From positions 1 through 48,481 of the forward strand of contig JAHEAO010000021.1 in NCBI GenBank assembly GCA_024642725.1: 48,481 nt of DNA, written 5' to 3'. The position numbers were made by a program, and so were the translations under genes. Source of the DNA: Paracoccaceae bacterium. GTDB taxonomy: Bacteria > Pseudomonadota > Alphaproteobacteria > Rhodobacterales > Rhodobacteraceae. The first letter of the stretch is position 1. Each line of letters begins with the position of its first letter. Below are positions 1 to 7,467 of this stretch, piece by piece. A model generated the notes under the pieces. That model was given only the letters and a program-made list of their open reading frames with translations. It did no database searches and was not told where the DNA came from.

Positions 1-620
1 GCAAGCGCAAGCCGCTGGCCCTGATCCGGCGTAACTTCGACAGTGACGGTGCGCGCGACGACCGGCTGGTCGGTATTCTCGCCGGACTGCTGGTCAACAC
101 CGATGACACGGATGTTCTGCAAGATCGTGCCCGCGCGCATCCCGCCCGATGATTGGGTCAGGACGATATCGACAAAATCGCCGGGGGTGACAAAGCCGCC
201 AACAGCCGTCACGGCGTCAACCTTGATGGCCACGGCCCGCGCATTCGCGCCCAGCTTCTGAACCAGTGTCACCTTTTCACCGGGCTGCGACAGCTTCGAT
301 TGCAGGATCATCTCGCCGGCATAGATATGCGTCAGGACGCGGCGCTCTTCGCCGACCTTGGCGGAAACGGCCTGGTTGATATCAGTGAAAGCGCCCAAAG
401 GGACGGCGCCACTGGGCCAGGGCTGGGTGGTCAGCATGTGCGACCCCAGCGGCTGACCGAATTCAATATCGGAACGGGCAACCACGATCTGCGAGATTTC
501 GGACGGCGTCGATGCAATCGCTGCATTGCGCGTATCGTCCAGATAGTCTTTCGCGATCATGACCGACCCACCAGCCAAGGCGACACCCATGAGAGTTGTT
601 ACGAAGGATCTGATACCCAT
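1..620 (-). CDS. cpaB: Flp pilus assembly protein CpaB (RcpC), C-terminus cut by window edge
   Basis: CpaB/RcpC is an inner-membrane/periplasmic component of the Tad (Flp) pilus machine. The minus frame opens at ATG 620 after AGGGAA and stays open to base 1, giving about 206 residues with no stop. Residues 1-20 form a hydrophobic membrane anchor. They are followed by a SAF-type segment (SDIEFGQPLGSHMLT, then WPSGAVPLGAF) and the typical VTLVQKLGANARAVAIKVD / GGFVTPGDFVDIVLTQ stretches of the CpaB family. It lies downstream of the Flp pilin gene on the same strand, the usual tad order, with a strong hairpin between them. The rest of the tad operon should continue to the left of the window. Confidence 0.88.
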   Translation of the reverse strand, partial: MGIRSFVTTLMGVALAGGSVMIAKDYLDDTRNAAIASTPSEISQIVVARSDIEFGQPLGSHMLTTQPWPSGAVPLGAFTDINQAVSAKVGEERRVLTHIYAGEMILQSKLSQPGEKVTLVQKLGANARAVAIKVDAVTAVGGFVTPGDFVDIVLTQSSGGMRAGTILQNIRVIGVDQQSGENTDQPVVARTVTVEVTPDQGQRLAL

Positions 621-688
621 ATCGATATTCCCTATGTGAATTTGGCGGAGTCGGGTGAAAGCAGTTCGCCCGATTTTCGTCTGCTGGT

Positions 689-725
689 ATGCTACGCCGG
701 CTGCAAATTGCGACCGGCGTAGCAT
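689..725 (-). terminator. 12-bp perfect hairpin between flp and cpaB
   Basis: Arms 689-700 (ATGCTACGCCGG) and 714-725 are perfect inverted repeats around a 13-base loop. The hairpin begins about 23 bases after the flp stop codon on the minus strand. No U-tract follows it, so it is more likely a partial terminator or a 3'-end stabiliser. That would let the abundant pilin be made in excess over CpaB and the assembly proteins. Confidence 0.55.
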
Positions 726-747
726 TCTCAGATTTGCCGGCTGGTGA

Positions 748-963
748 TCAGCAAGCTTCTGGAGTCAGTCCCGCATCCGTGACGCCAGTGCTCAGACCGG
801 TACAGGTTGCATCTGTCAGCGCAGAAGCGTTGCCGCCGATGGCAGACATGGTGCCGATACCAATTGCGGTCACGACCAGCAGTGCAACTGCGTACTCGAC
901 CATGGCTGCGCCGGATTCTTCTTTCGAAAAGCGCGAAACTGCGCCAAAGATCTTGGTAATCAT
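748..963 (-). CDS. flp: Flp/Fap-type pilin
   Basis: This is the 71-residue major subunit precursor of the Tad pilus. It has a short basic leader (about 20 residues), then the Flp signature EESGAAMVEYAVALLVV: the prepilin peptidase would cut just before the segment containing the conserved Glu, with a Tyr close behind it inside the hydrophobic helix. The C-terminal part is Ala/Thr/Gly-rich with two Cys (CTG and the final C), which could form a disulfide in the exported subunit. The ATG at 963 is preceded by GGGGAAG. The gene heads the pilus operon that continues with cpaB, and it is divergent from the LuxR-type regulator at 1536. Confidence 0.9.
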   Translation of the reverse strand: MITKIFGAVSRFSKEESGAAMVEYAVALLVVTAIGIGTMSAIGGNASALTDATCTGLSTGVTDAGLTPEAC

Positions 964-1535
964 TGAGACTTCCCCTCATAGAAAGTTTAAGGATTTTCCG
1001 CCAAGCAGATGCCCACCGACGGGATCTCGAACTGGAACCCCGAAATCACGATCATCTTAGGAAAGCGGGCCACACACTTTCTTCATGCAAACGGATGAGA
1101 TTTTATCGCTTAGGTTGCATTTCATTTTGCGAACTTATCCACAGCAAGAGAAAGCTGACGATTTGTGGATGTTCGCGGCAGCGACCCGAATCACTTTCGG
1201 GTTCTGCTGAATCGGAAATCTGTCAACATTTGGGCAGAAGATCGTCCATAAATGGCGTGATTGTTCCGATATCCGGTCCGCGAAACCTGCACCAGACCTG
1301 CCACTCTTGATCCGCCCAACAGCTTTCCCGGCGGCACAGAATCCTATTTCTGTATTTATTTACAGAATGTTAACCAAATTCATTCTTTGCGAAACCCGAA
1401 GTGGCCCGAACGGAGATCGCAGACAAGGAATTCCAAAAGCAAAGCAATTAAGGCAATTTAGTGGCGGGCAAATACTTCACTGGGTGGTTTTTAGACGTCG
1501 TCAGAATTCGTTCTGACCCAACCGGTGAACTTTTG
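964..1535. other. Intergenic region between flp and the LuxR-type gene
   Basis: About 570 bases without a convincing gene, if the downstream gene starts at ATG 1536. It should hold the divergent promoters of flp and the regulator. One perfect DnaA-box-like 9-mer (TTATCCACA) lies at 1135-1143. The stretch near 1350-1460 is AT-rich compared with the surroundings, as expected for promoters. No long inverted repeat was noticed. Confidence 0.5.
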
Positions 1536-2348
1536 ATGATTAGCTTTCAGTCCGCACGTTATCCACAGAGCCAGACGAAGAGTCATGACATGATCGCCGT
1601 CTGGGTTCAGGCCCTCCACGGCCAGGGCTCGATCGAAACCGCCCTGAGCGAATTGCTTCGGCTCATCGCCGGGGATGCCGCGCTCCTTATGCGATCCTAC
1701 AAGGACGCAGGACGCCAGCCCCAACAGATCGAGCAGCTCGACCTGCAAGCTCATAAATCAACCGGTCAAAAGCGGCACTCGTTCGGCTTTGACCTGTTTT
1801 CGGATTACCTCTCGGTGATGCACATCGGGTCGGTCCTGTCTCTGGACGAAGCCTCCCGAGAAGGCACTATTGACCGCGAGAGCATCAAGGACATCCGCCG
1901 GCGTATCGCAATCTACGACATTCACGACATCGTCGTTGTGCCCTTGGCCCGAAATAGCGGCCATATGGACTATCTCGAACTGCATTTCAGGTCCGGGATT
2001 CTGGAAAGCAACAAGACTTTGCTCCAGATGATCGCAAGCACACTGGCCAAGGCATGGTGCGCGCGGCTTCCCGGGACCGCAGAGAAAGCGATCCTGAAGC
2101 ACCGATCGCGGAACGGGCGTTCCCCGGATCAGGACAAGGTCGTGTCAATTCTTGTTCCGTCGAACCCGTTTGACCTCAGCCGGTGCGAGTTTCGGATTTG
2201 CACCCTGATACGCGAAGGCCAGCTGGCGAAATCCATTGCACAGCAGCTCAACATCAAGGATTCGACGGTCAGGTCGCACCTGCGGTCGATTTACATGAAG
2301 ACTGAAACGACCTGCCATGCCGAGTTACTGTACAAGCTGACCGGCTAA
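1536..2348 (+). CDS. LuxR-family transcriptional regulator
   Basis: A DNA-binding regulator of about 270 residues. The last 60 residues are a LuxR/GerE helix-turn-helix (LSRCEFRICTLIREGQLAKS, then IAQQLNIKDSTVRSHLRSIY). The N-terminal ~190 residues have the size and layout of an autoinducer-binding-like or other sensory domain, but no ligand pocket residues could be recognised. The start is uncertain: the frame is open from GTG 1461, with ATGs at 1536 and 1590. I chose 1536 because the result fits the usual family length; none of the candidates has a strong ribosome site. No luxI-type synthase is present in the window. The gene is divergent from flp, so control of the Tad pilus operon is a reasonable inference but is not shown. 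Confidence 0.75.
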   Translation: MISFQSARYPQSQTKSHDMIAVWVQALHGQGSIETALSELLRLIAGDAALLMRSYKDAGRQPQQIEQLDLQAHKSTGQKRHSFGFDLFSDYLSVMHIGSVLSLDEASREGTIDRESIKDIRRRIAIYDIHDIVVVPLARNSGHMDYLELHFRSGILESNKTLLQMIASTLAKAWCARLPGTAEKAILKHRSRNGRSPDQDKVVSILVPSNPFDLSRCEFRICTLIREGQLAKSIAQQLNIKDSTVRSHLRSIYMKTETTCHAELLYKLTG

Positions 2349-2504
2349 GGCAATTCACCCGCCACGCCGTCCTCATTCCAAGTGACCGTAGCAGCTCAGC
2401 CGTAATCAGCATTTCGTGTCAACCCCACGCGCACGCCACTGGAAACACCTAACAGATTCCTAACGGAAATCAGTATTCCATTGATTTAACGCAATATTCG
2501 ACTC

Positions 2505-2520
2505 TGTCCACATGTGGACA
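2505..2520. promoter_or_regulatory. 16-bp perfect palindrome between convergent genes
   Basis: TGTCCACATGTGGACA is its own reverse complement. It lies between the 3' ends of the LuxR-type gene and iolB. It may act as a short hairpin at the ends of both transcripts, although no T-run follows on either strand. It could also be a protein site; each half resembles a degenerate DnaA box. Confidence 0.4.
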
Positions 2521-2542
2521 CGCCGCCCGCTCGAAAGTCCGT

Positions 2543-3349
2543 TCAGGCGTCCCGGTCCATGATCCACTGAACCGCCGGATCAGCCTGGAACCTCCATTTC
2601 CGCAGTGGCCCGGCCATCACGTTCAGATAGTACATCTCGAACCCATAGGGCGCCCCGCAAGGATGATGCCCGCGCGGAACCAGAACCACGTCCCCGTCAC
2701 CGACGGCCATTGTCTCGTTCAACGACCCGTCCTCGGTATAGACCCGCTGAATCCCGAACCCGCCAGCCGGATTGAGACGGTGATAATAGGTTTCCTCCAG
2801 ATAGGTGATGCGGGGAAAGTCATCCTCGTCGTGCCGATGGCTTGGATAGGACGACCAGTTCCCGTCCGGGGTGAAAACTTCGGTCACCAGCAGGCTGTCG
2901 CAATAATCCTCGTTCTCCATCGCGATATTGTTGATGAACCGCGTATTGCTTCCCTTGCCCCGCTGGGTCAGCGTGATTCCGTCCGGCCCGATCCTGCGCG
3001 CCGCGTGCGCGCCCACTGCCGGTGCCGAACAGACCGCCACCGTGCAATCAGTCTCGGCCACCAGCGACCAGTCCTGCCCCCCCGGGACGTAGAGGCAATG
3101 AGGCGGCGTTTTCTCGAACACGCTCATCCTGCCGCCCAGAATGCCCCAGTCCTTACCGGCCGCCGTGACCGCCGCCTTGCCTTCGACGATGACGAGAATG
3201 ACCTCACGCCCGCCGGTCGCCTCAGCCGCACCTTCGCCCGGGCGCAGACGATAGAGTGAAAACCCGACATAGCGCCAGCCAGCGCTTGCCGGCGTTATCT
3301 CATGCACCTTGCCATGGGCACCGAAAGGCTTGCGGAGCAGATCTGACAT
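2543..3349 (-). CDS. iolB: 5-deoxy-glucuronate isomerase IolB
   Basis: A cytoplasmic isomerase converting 5-deoxy-D-glucuronate to 2-deoxy-5-keto-D-gluconate, the step after ring opening by IolD and before the IolC kinase. The 268 residues match the usual IolB length and show the double-cupin layout: an N-terminal cupin (about 1-125) and a metal-binding C-terminal cupin with WSSYPSHRHDEDDFPR, LEETYYHRLNP and VPRGHHPCGAPYG providing the His/Glu ligands. The ATG at 3349 follows GGGAGA. It is the last gene of the inositol operon, 18 bases after the dioxygenase gene. A second, diverged IolB is encoded at 21030-21869. Confidence 0.93.
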   Translation of the reverse strand: MSDLLRKPFGAHGKVHEITPASAGWRYVGFSLYRLRPGEGAAEATGGREVILVIVEGKAAVTAAGKDWGILGGRMSVFEKTPPHCLYVPGGQDWSLVAETDCTVAVCSAPAVGAHAARRIGPDGITLTQRGKGSNTRFINNIAMENEDYCDSLLVTEVFTPDGNWSSYPSHRHDEDDFPRITYLEETYYHRLNPAGGFGIQRVYTEDGSLNETMAVGDGDVVLVPRGHHPCGAPYGFEMYYLNVMAGPLRKWRFQADPAVQWIMDRDA

Positions 3350-3367
3350 CTAGGTCTCCCAGTGAGG

Positions 3368-4531
3368 CTAAGGACGACGACGCGTCGTATGTTCATCAAG
3401 CGCTGCTTCGAATTGGGCGTGGGTCATCCCCTCGGCCAATGCGCGATGAAATAGTGCGGCCTGCGTTTCCGGCGCCAGACCACCCACCGGTGGGTCGCTG
3501 TCCAGATTGGTCGGAAAGGAATACCCTTCGGCACAGGCAGCGATCGCCGCGGCGCTTTGGGCCGCGTTCAGCCTACCTGCGGCCTGCAGAGCTTGAACAA
3601 CAGGATAGAGCTGCCGGCACATCCCTTCCCGATCCACGACTTCCATCGCCCGACCAAGCGGCGAGGAGACCTGAAGCAGGTTCGCCATGCGGTTTATGTC
3701 GGCGCTGCGGTTCTCTCCGGCGGCATGAAATAGCGCCGGGCTGAAGAAAACCGCATCGCCTTTGGCCAGCGGCAACTGAATGCACCGTTCTTCGAAGAGT
3801 CGAGCGAAAGCTGGAAAGCGGTAAGCGAGATAGCCAGGCCTGAATTGCTGCGAAAAAGGTAACAGCTTTGTCGGACCGCTTTCGACTGGCATGTCGCAAT
3901 GTGCAACCGCGCCTTGGAGTGTCATTACCGGGGACAAGTCATGGACATGGGCCGGAAAACGCTTCGCCTCGGCTGCGGATTGAAAACCCAAGTGATAGTC
4001 ACGATGCGCGGTCTGCGCCTTGCCCCCAGGCCGGACAAGGTTCACTTGTGCTGTCATCTGATAGCCCGGTCCAAGCCACGCCTCGCAGACCGACGCAATC
4101 GCGCTGTTTCCAAAATAGGTTGCAAAGATCTCAGGCGACACCTCGCAGAGTTTTTGTAGGGAGTTCCAAATTCGGTCGTTTGCGCCGGCAGCAGCGAAAT
4201 GGTCCGCCGCGCGCCCATCGGCCCGCTCTGCAGCGATGATCGCCTCATAGGCTTTCGTGGCATCATCGACGGGAGTTGTGTCGTCGTAGGCACCTCGCAG
4301 AACGAGCACACCGGACGACCGGCCCAACACATGCGCCCATTCCTCCAGAACCGCTCGGCGTGCGACATCGTCGGAGAGGAGGCCGGAAAGCGCTGCGACA
4401 TCATAAATCGGGACATTCTTGGCGATTTCTGCCGCATGCGGCACATCTGCTGCCTCAAGTTTGCGGTCGATCTGCTTCTTGAAGGCTTCGAGATCACAGT
4501 CGTCGTCATCGAAATATACGATGTCCTTCAT
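3368..4531 (-). CDS. Phytanoyl-CoA dioxygenase (PhyH) family protein in the iol operon
   Basis: A 387-residue member of the Fe(II)/2-oxoglutarate-dependent PhyH family. The iron triad is visible as H176-x-D178 (TAHRDYHLGFQ) and H269 (SPALFHAAGENRS). R281 (INRMANLLQ) is in place to bind the 2-oxoglutarate carboxylate. The frame is open further upstream, but ATG 4531 follows an excellent AGGAGGAAG and overlaps the stop of the preceding small gene (ATGA), so this start was chosen. The enzyme is not one of the known inositol steps. Its place between iolE and iolB suggests that it oxidises a cyclitol derivative, for instance removing an O-methyl group from a methyl-inositol; that substrate is inference only. 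Confidence 0.82.
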   Translation of the reverse strand: MKDIVYFDDDDCDLEAFKKQIDRKLEAADVPHAAEIAKNVPIYDVAALSGLLSDDVARRAVLEEWAHVLGRSSGVLVLRGAYDDTTPVDDATKAYEAIIAAERADGRAADHFAAAGANDRIWNSLQKLCEVSPEIFATYFGNSAIASVCEAWLGPGYQMTAQVNLVRPGGKAQTAHRDYHLGFQSAAEAKRFPAHVHDLSPVMTLQGAVAHCDMPVESGPTKLLPFSQQFRPGYLAYRFPAFARLFEERCIQLPLAKGDAVFFSPALFHAAGENRSADINRMANLLQVSSPLGRAMEVVDREGMCRQLYPVVQALQAAGRLNAAQSAAAIAACAEGYSFPTNLDSDPPVGGLAPETQAALFHRALAEGMTHAQFEAALDEHTTRRRP

Positions 4532-4731
4532 TGATCTTCCTCCTGTTTCTGCGGCGTCCAAATGACAAAGAACTCGTAGGCGCAGTAAGCGGCCACCGCG
4601 CCGAACATGATAGACCAACCCGGGCTGCCGCTCACCAGTTCGAAAACCGCCCAAGCGCCCGTCACCGATACCGTAGCGATACGGCGCCAAAGTGGATTGA
4701 AGAAAGGATTGCGAAGGTCAAAGAACTTCAC
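4528..4731 (-). CDS. Small membrane protein in the iol operon
   Basis: An unrecognised 67-residue protein. One or two hydrophobic stretches are visible: about residues 18-34 (IATVSVTGAWAVFELVS) and 38-57 (GWSIMFGAVAAYCAYEFFVI). It ends in a charged tail (TPQKQEEDQ), so it probably crosses the inner membrane twice with both ends in the cytoplasm. It starts at GTG 4731, one base after the iolE stop, and its stop overlaps the ATG of the dioxygenase gene. Tight coupling on both sides argues that it is a real, co-translated gene. A function together with the dioxygenase is inference. Confidence 0.7.
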   Translation of the reverse strand: MKFFDLRNPFFNPLWRRIATVSVTGAWAVFELVSGSPGWSIMFGAVAAYCAYEFFVIWTPQKQEEDQ

Positions 4732-4732
4732 T

Positions 4733-5638
4733 TCATACCTCGATGCTCAAACCGGAGCGCGAACAAATATCAACGATGTGACGATAGCCCATTCTGGAGT
4801 ATTCGTAGGGCTGCGCCTTTGCCGGATCCTGTTCGGCCTCGACAACGATCCAGCCTCGATAATCCATCTTTCTCAAGGCGTCCGTGACCGACTGAAAGTC
4901 GATGCAACCCTCGGGGTCGCCCGGCACCGTGAATGCCCCGGCAATCACCGCGTCAAGAAAACTCTGGTTACGGTCCCGTATGATGGCCGTGATTTCAGGG
5001 CGTACATCCTTGAAATGGACATGACGCACGCGTTCGCCCCAGCGATCGAGCGTGCCTAGGACGTCTGCGCCGCCGAACTGCAGGTGCCCGGTATCGTAAA
5101 GCAGCGTCACCTCGTCGGACGACCCGGCCATCAGCGCATCAATGTCCTGCTGGCTCTCGATCATCGAACCCATGTGGTGGTGGTAGGCAAGAACCATGCC
5201 CTGGTCAGCCATCCATTTCGCCAGCTCCGACAGCTTGGCCCCGTAAGACCTGATCTCGGCAGGTGACAATCTGGGGCGGTTATTGACCGGGGTGCCGATG
5301 TCGCCCTGAACAGTGTTGGAACATTCAGCGTAGACCAAGCAAGGCGCGTCTAGCGCAACGAACTGTTCGACCTGCTGGCGGACCGCCTCGATCTCTTCGG
5401 CGACGGTGTTCTTCATCAGGTTGCCCGAACACCAGCCGCCGCATAGCGCGATGTCGTTGGTTTCGAGATATGCGCGCAGACCTTCGGTATCCTGTGGCAT
5501 GCGCCGCCCGCGTTCAACGCCGGTATAGCCTATCGAACGCGCCTCGCGCAGCGCCTGCTCCATCGTGTAGGCGGCGGTCAGTTCCGGCAGATCATCGTTC
5601 TGCCACGCAATGGGAGATATCCCGATCCTAACGCTCAT
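4733..5638 (-). CDS. iolE: Inosose (2-keto-myo-inositol) dehydratase IolE
   Basis: A 301-residue xylose-isomerase-like TIM-barrel enzyme that dehydrates 2-keto-myo-inositol (scyllo-inosose) to the dione taken by IolD. Family landmarks are the start MSVRIGISPIAWQNDD, GYTGVERGRRMP, LAYHHHMGSMIES, LLYDTGHLQFGGAD, VRHVHFKDVRPE and the C-terminal GWIVVEAEQDP. The Glu/Asp/His residues in these motifs form the metal site. ATG 5638 overlaps the end of iolD by four bases (ATGA). A longer upstream frame exists but lies inside iolD. A distant paralogue of the same fold is encoded at 17943-18836. Confidence 0.93.
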   Translation of the reverse strand: MSVRIGISPIAWQNDDLPELTAAYTMEQALREARSIGYTGVERGRRMPQDTEGLRAYLETNDIALCGGWCSGNLMKNTVAEEIEAVRQQVEQFVALDAPCLVYAECSNTVQGDIGTPVNNRPRLSPAEIRSYGAKLSELAKWMADQGMVLAYHHHMGSMIESQQDIDALMAGSSDEVTLLYDTGHLQFGGADVLGTLDRWGERVRHVHFKDVRPEITAIIRDRNQSFLDAVIAGAFTVPGDPEGCIDFQSVTDALRKMDYRGWIVVEAEQDPAKAQPYEYSRMGYRHIVDICSRSGLSIEV

Positions 5639-7467
5639 TCGCTGTTTCTTTCCCTGACAGCCGCCTCGTAGGCTGCGCGTTTTTCCCTGACTTCCTTGCG
5701 CCCCGACACCTCGGGTATCGCGACCTCCCACCAAGTCCCTCCGTAAGGCGTGCTGGGATAGGGGTCTGTGTCGATTACGATCACATATGGTCCCTTGACG
5801 GAGTGGCGCTTGGCCAGCGCCTTTTCCAGTTCGGCGATGGACGAAACCTTGATCGAGGTCGCACCCATCGCACCCGCATGGGCGGCGAAGTCGATGGCCG
5901 ATGGTGTCTCGTGCACCGCATGGTCCAGAAGATTGTTGAACTCGGCCCCACCCGTGCCCATCTGCAAACGATTGATGCAGCCAAAACCCCGGTTGTCGGT
6001 AACGACGACGGTAAAGCAAATCTTCATCATGGCTGCCGTGGCCATTTCCGAATTGGCCATCATGTAAGTGCCGTCACCGGTGAAGCATATTACGTCGCGG
6101 CCGGGCTCGGCCATCTTGATGCCCATTGCCCCTGCGATTTCGTACCCCATGCAGGAAAAACCATACTCCATGTGATAGCTGCCAGGCTTGCCCGACTTCC
6201 ACAACTTGTGCAGCTCGCCCGGCATGGTGCCACCTGCGCACATCACGACTGTCTCGGCATTGGCAGATCGCTGCACGGCTCCAACCACTTGCATATCGGT
6301 GGGCAACTGATTGCCATCGGCAGGCGCATCGGTCAACGGATCGACTTTGCCGAACCAATCGGCTTTCAAGTCTTTCGCCGGGGCATCGAATTTATGCGCC
6401 CCAAGCGCGGTGGACAATTCTTCAAGCCCTTTCAGTGCATCGGAAAGCAGCGGTTCCGCGCCGTGCTTTGCAGCGTCATATGCCGCAACGTTCAGGCTGA
6501 TAAGCCTGCGGCCAGGGTGCCGAAACAGACCCCATGACCCCGTCGTGAAATCCTGAAACCGGGTGCCGACCCCCAAGACCAGATCAGCCTCGGAGCAGAC
6601 CTTGTTGGCCGGCTCACCGCCGGTCACACCGATCGGACCAAGGTTCAGAGCGTGATCCCATGGCAGTGCAGACTTGCCAGCCTGAGTCTCGGTGACGGGG
6701 ATATTATGTGCCTCGGAAAACGCCCTGAGGGCCGCTGCCGCGCCGGAATGATGCACGCCTCCTCCGGCGACGATCACAGGTCTTTTCGCCGCTCGCAGCG
6801 CAGCAACAGCCGAGGCCAGTTCGACCTCGTCGGGGCGTATCCGCCTTGCCCGCCAGACCTTCTGTTGAAAGAAACTTTCAGGATAATCATAGGCTTCGGC
6901 CTGCACATCCTGACAGAATGCCAGCGTCACAGGCCCGCAATCCGCAGGATCGGTCATCGTTCGAAATGCCCGCGGCAAGGCTGTCAACAACTGTTCGGGT
7001 CTGGTGATACGGTCGAAATACCGACTGACCGGTTTGAAGCAGTCGTTCGCGCTGATCGTACCGTCCTCGAAGTCCTCGATTTGCTGCAACACCGGATCCG
7101 GAGCACGGCTGGCAAAGACATCACCCGGGATCAGCAGGACCGGCAGGCGGTTCACATGCGCGACCGCAGCGGCGGTCACCATGTTTGTAGCGCCCGGTCC
7201 AATCGAAGTCGTGACCGCCATTGCCCGTTTTCGGCCCAATTGCTTTGCATAGGCGATCGCCGCATGCGCCATTGTCTGCTCATTGTGGCCCCGATAGGTC
7301 TGGAGCGCCTCTCGCGACGCATAGAGCGCCTCGCCCAACCCGGCGACGTTGCCATGGCCGAAAATCGCCCAGACCCCAGCAATAAATGGCTCTCCTTCCT
7401 CGGTCAATTGCGCCGTCAGATAGCGCACAAGTGCCTGTGCCGCAGTCAGCCTGATCGTCTTTGTCAT
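5635..7467 (-). CDS. iolD: 3D-(3,5/4)-trihydroxycyclohexane-1,2-dione hydrolase IolD
   Basis: A 610-residue thiamine-diphosphate enzyme that opens the inositol ring, giving 5-deoxy-D-glucuronate. The N-terminal Pyr domain carries the catalytic Glu in RGHNEQTMAHAAIAY. The middle domain has VIVAGGGVHHSGA and GVGTRFQDFTTGSWG. The C-terminal domain has the TPP/Mg motif, starting GDGTYMMANSEM and ending with TDNRGFGCINRLQ. ATG 7467 follows GGGAGGC and overlaps the end of iolC by four bases. It is the only ring-opening enzyme in the window, which matters because the second inositol-like locus at 15784-22690 lacks one. Confidence 0.94.
   Translation of the reverse strand: MTKTIRLTAAQALVRYLTAQLTEEGEPFIAGVWAIFGHGNVAGLGEALYASREALQTYRGHNEQTMAHAAIAYAKQLGRKRAMAVTTSIGPGATNMVTAAAVAHVNRLPVLLIPGDVFASRAPDPVLQQIEDFEDGTISANDCFKPVSRYFDRITRPEQLLTALPRAFRTMTDPADCGPVTLAFCQDVQAEAYDYPESFFQQKVWRARRIRPDEVELASAVAALRAAKRPVIVAGGGVHHSGAAAALRAFSEAHNIPVTETQAGKSALPWDHALNLGPIGVTGGEPANKVCSEADLVLGVGTRFQDFTTGSWGLFRHPGRRLISLNVAAYDAAKHGAEPLLSDALKGLEELSTALGAHKFDAPAKDLKADWFGKVDPLTDAPADGNQLPTDMQVVGAVQRSANAETVVMCAGGTMPGELHKLWKSGKPGSYHMEYGFSCMGYEIAGAMGIKMAEPGRDVICFTGDGTYMMANSEMATAAMMKICFTVVVTDNRGFGCINRLQMGTGGAEFNNLLDHAVHETPSAIDFAAHAGAMGATSIKVSSIAELEKALAKRHSVKGPYVIVIDTDPYPSTPYGGTWWEVAIPEVSGRKEVREKRAAYEAAVRERNSE

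Noticed and set aside
1135-1567. Replication origin suggested by two TTATCCACA boxes
   Set aside because: Two boxes 400 bases apart, no AT-rich unwinding element with clustered boxes, and no dnaA, repABC or parAB neighbours.
4532-4690. N-terminal extension of the PhyH-family frame
   Set aside because: It overlaps the small membrane gene in another frame, and AGGAGGAAG directly precedes ATG 4531.
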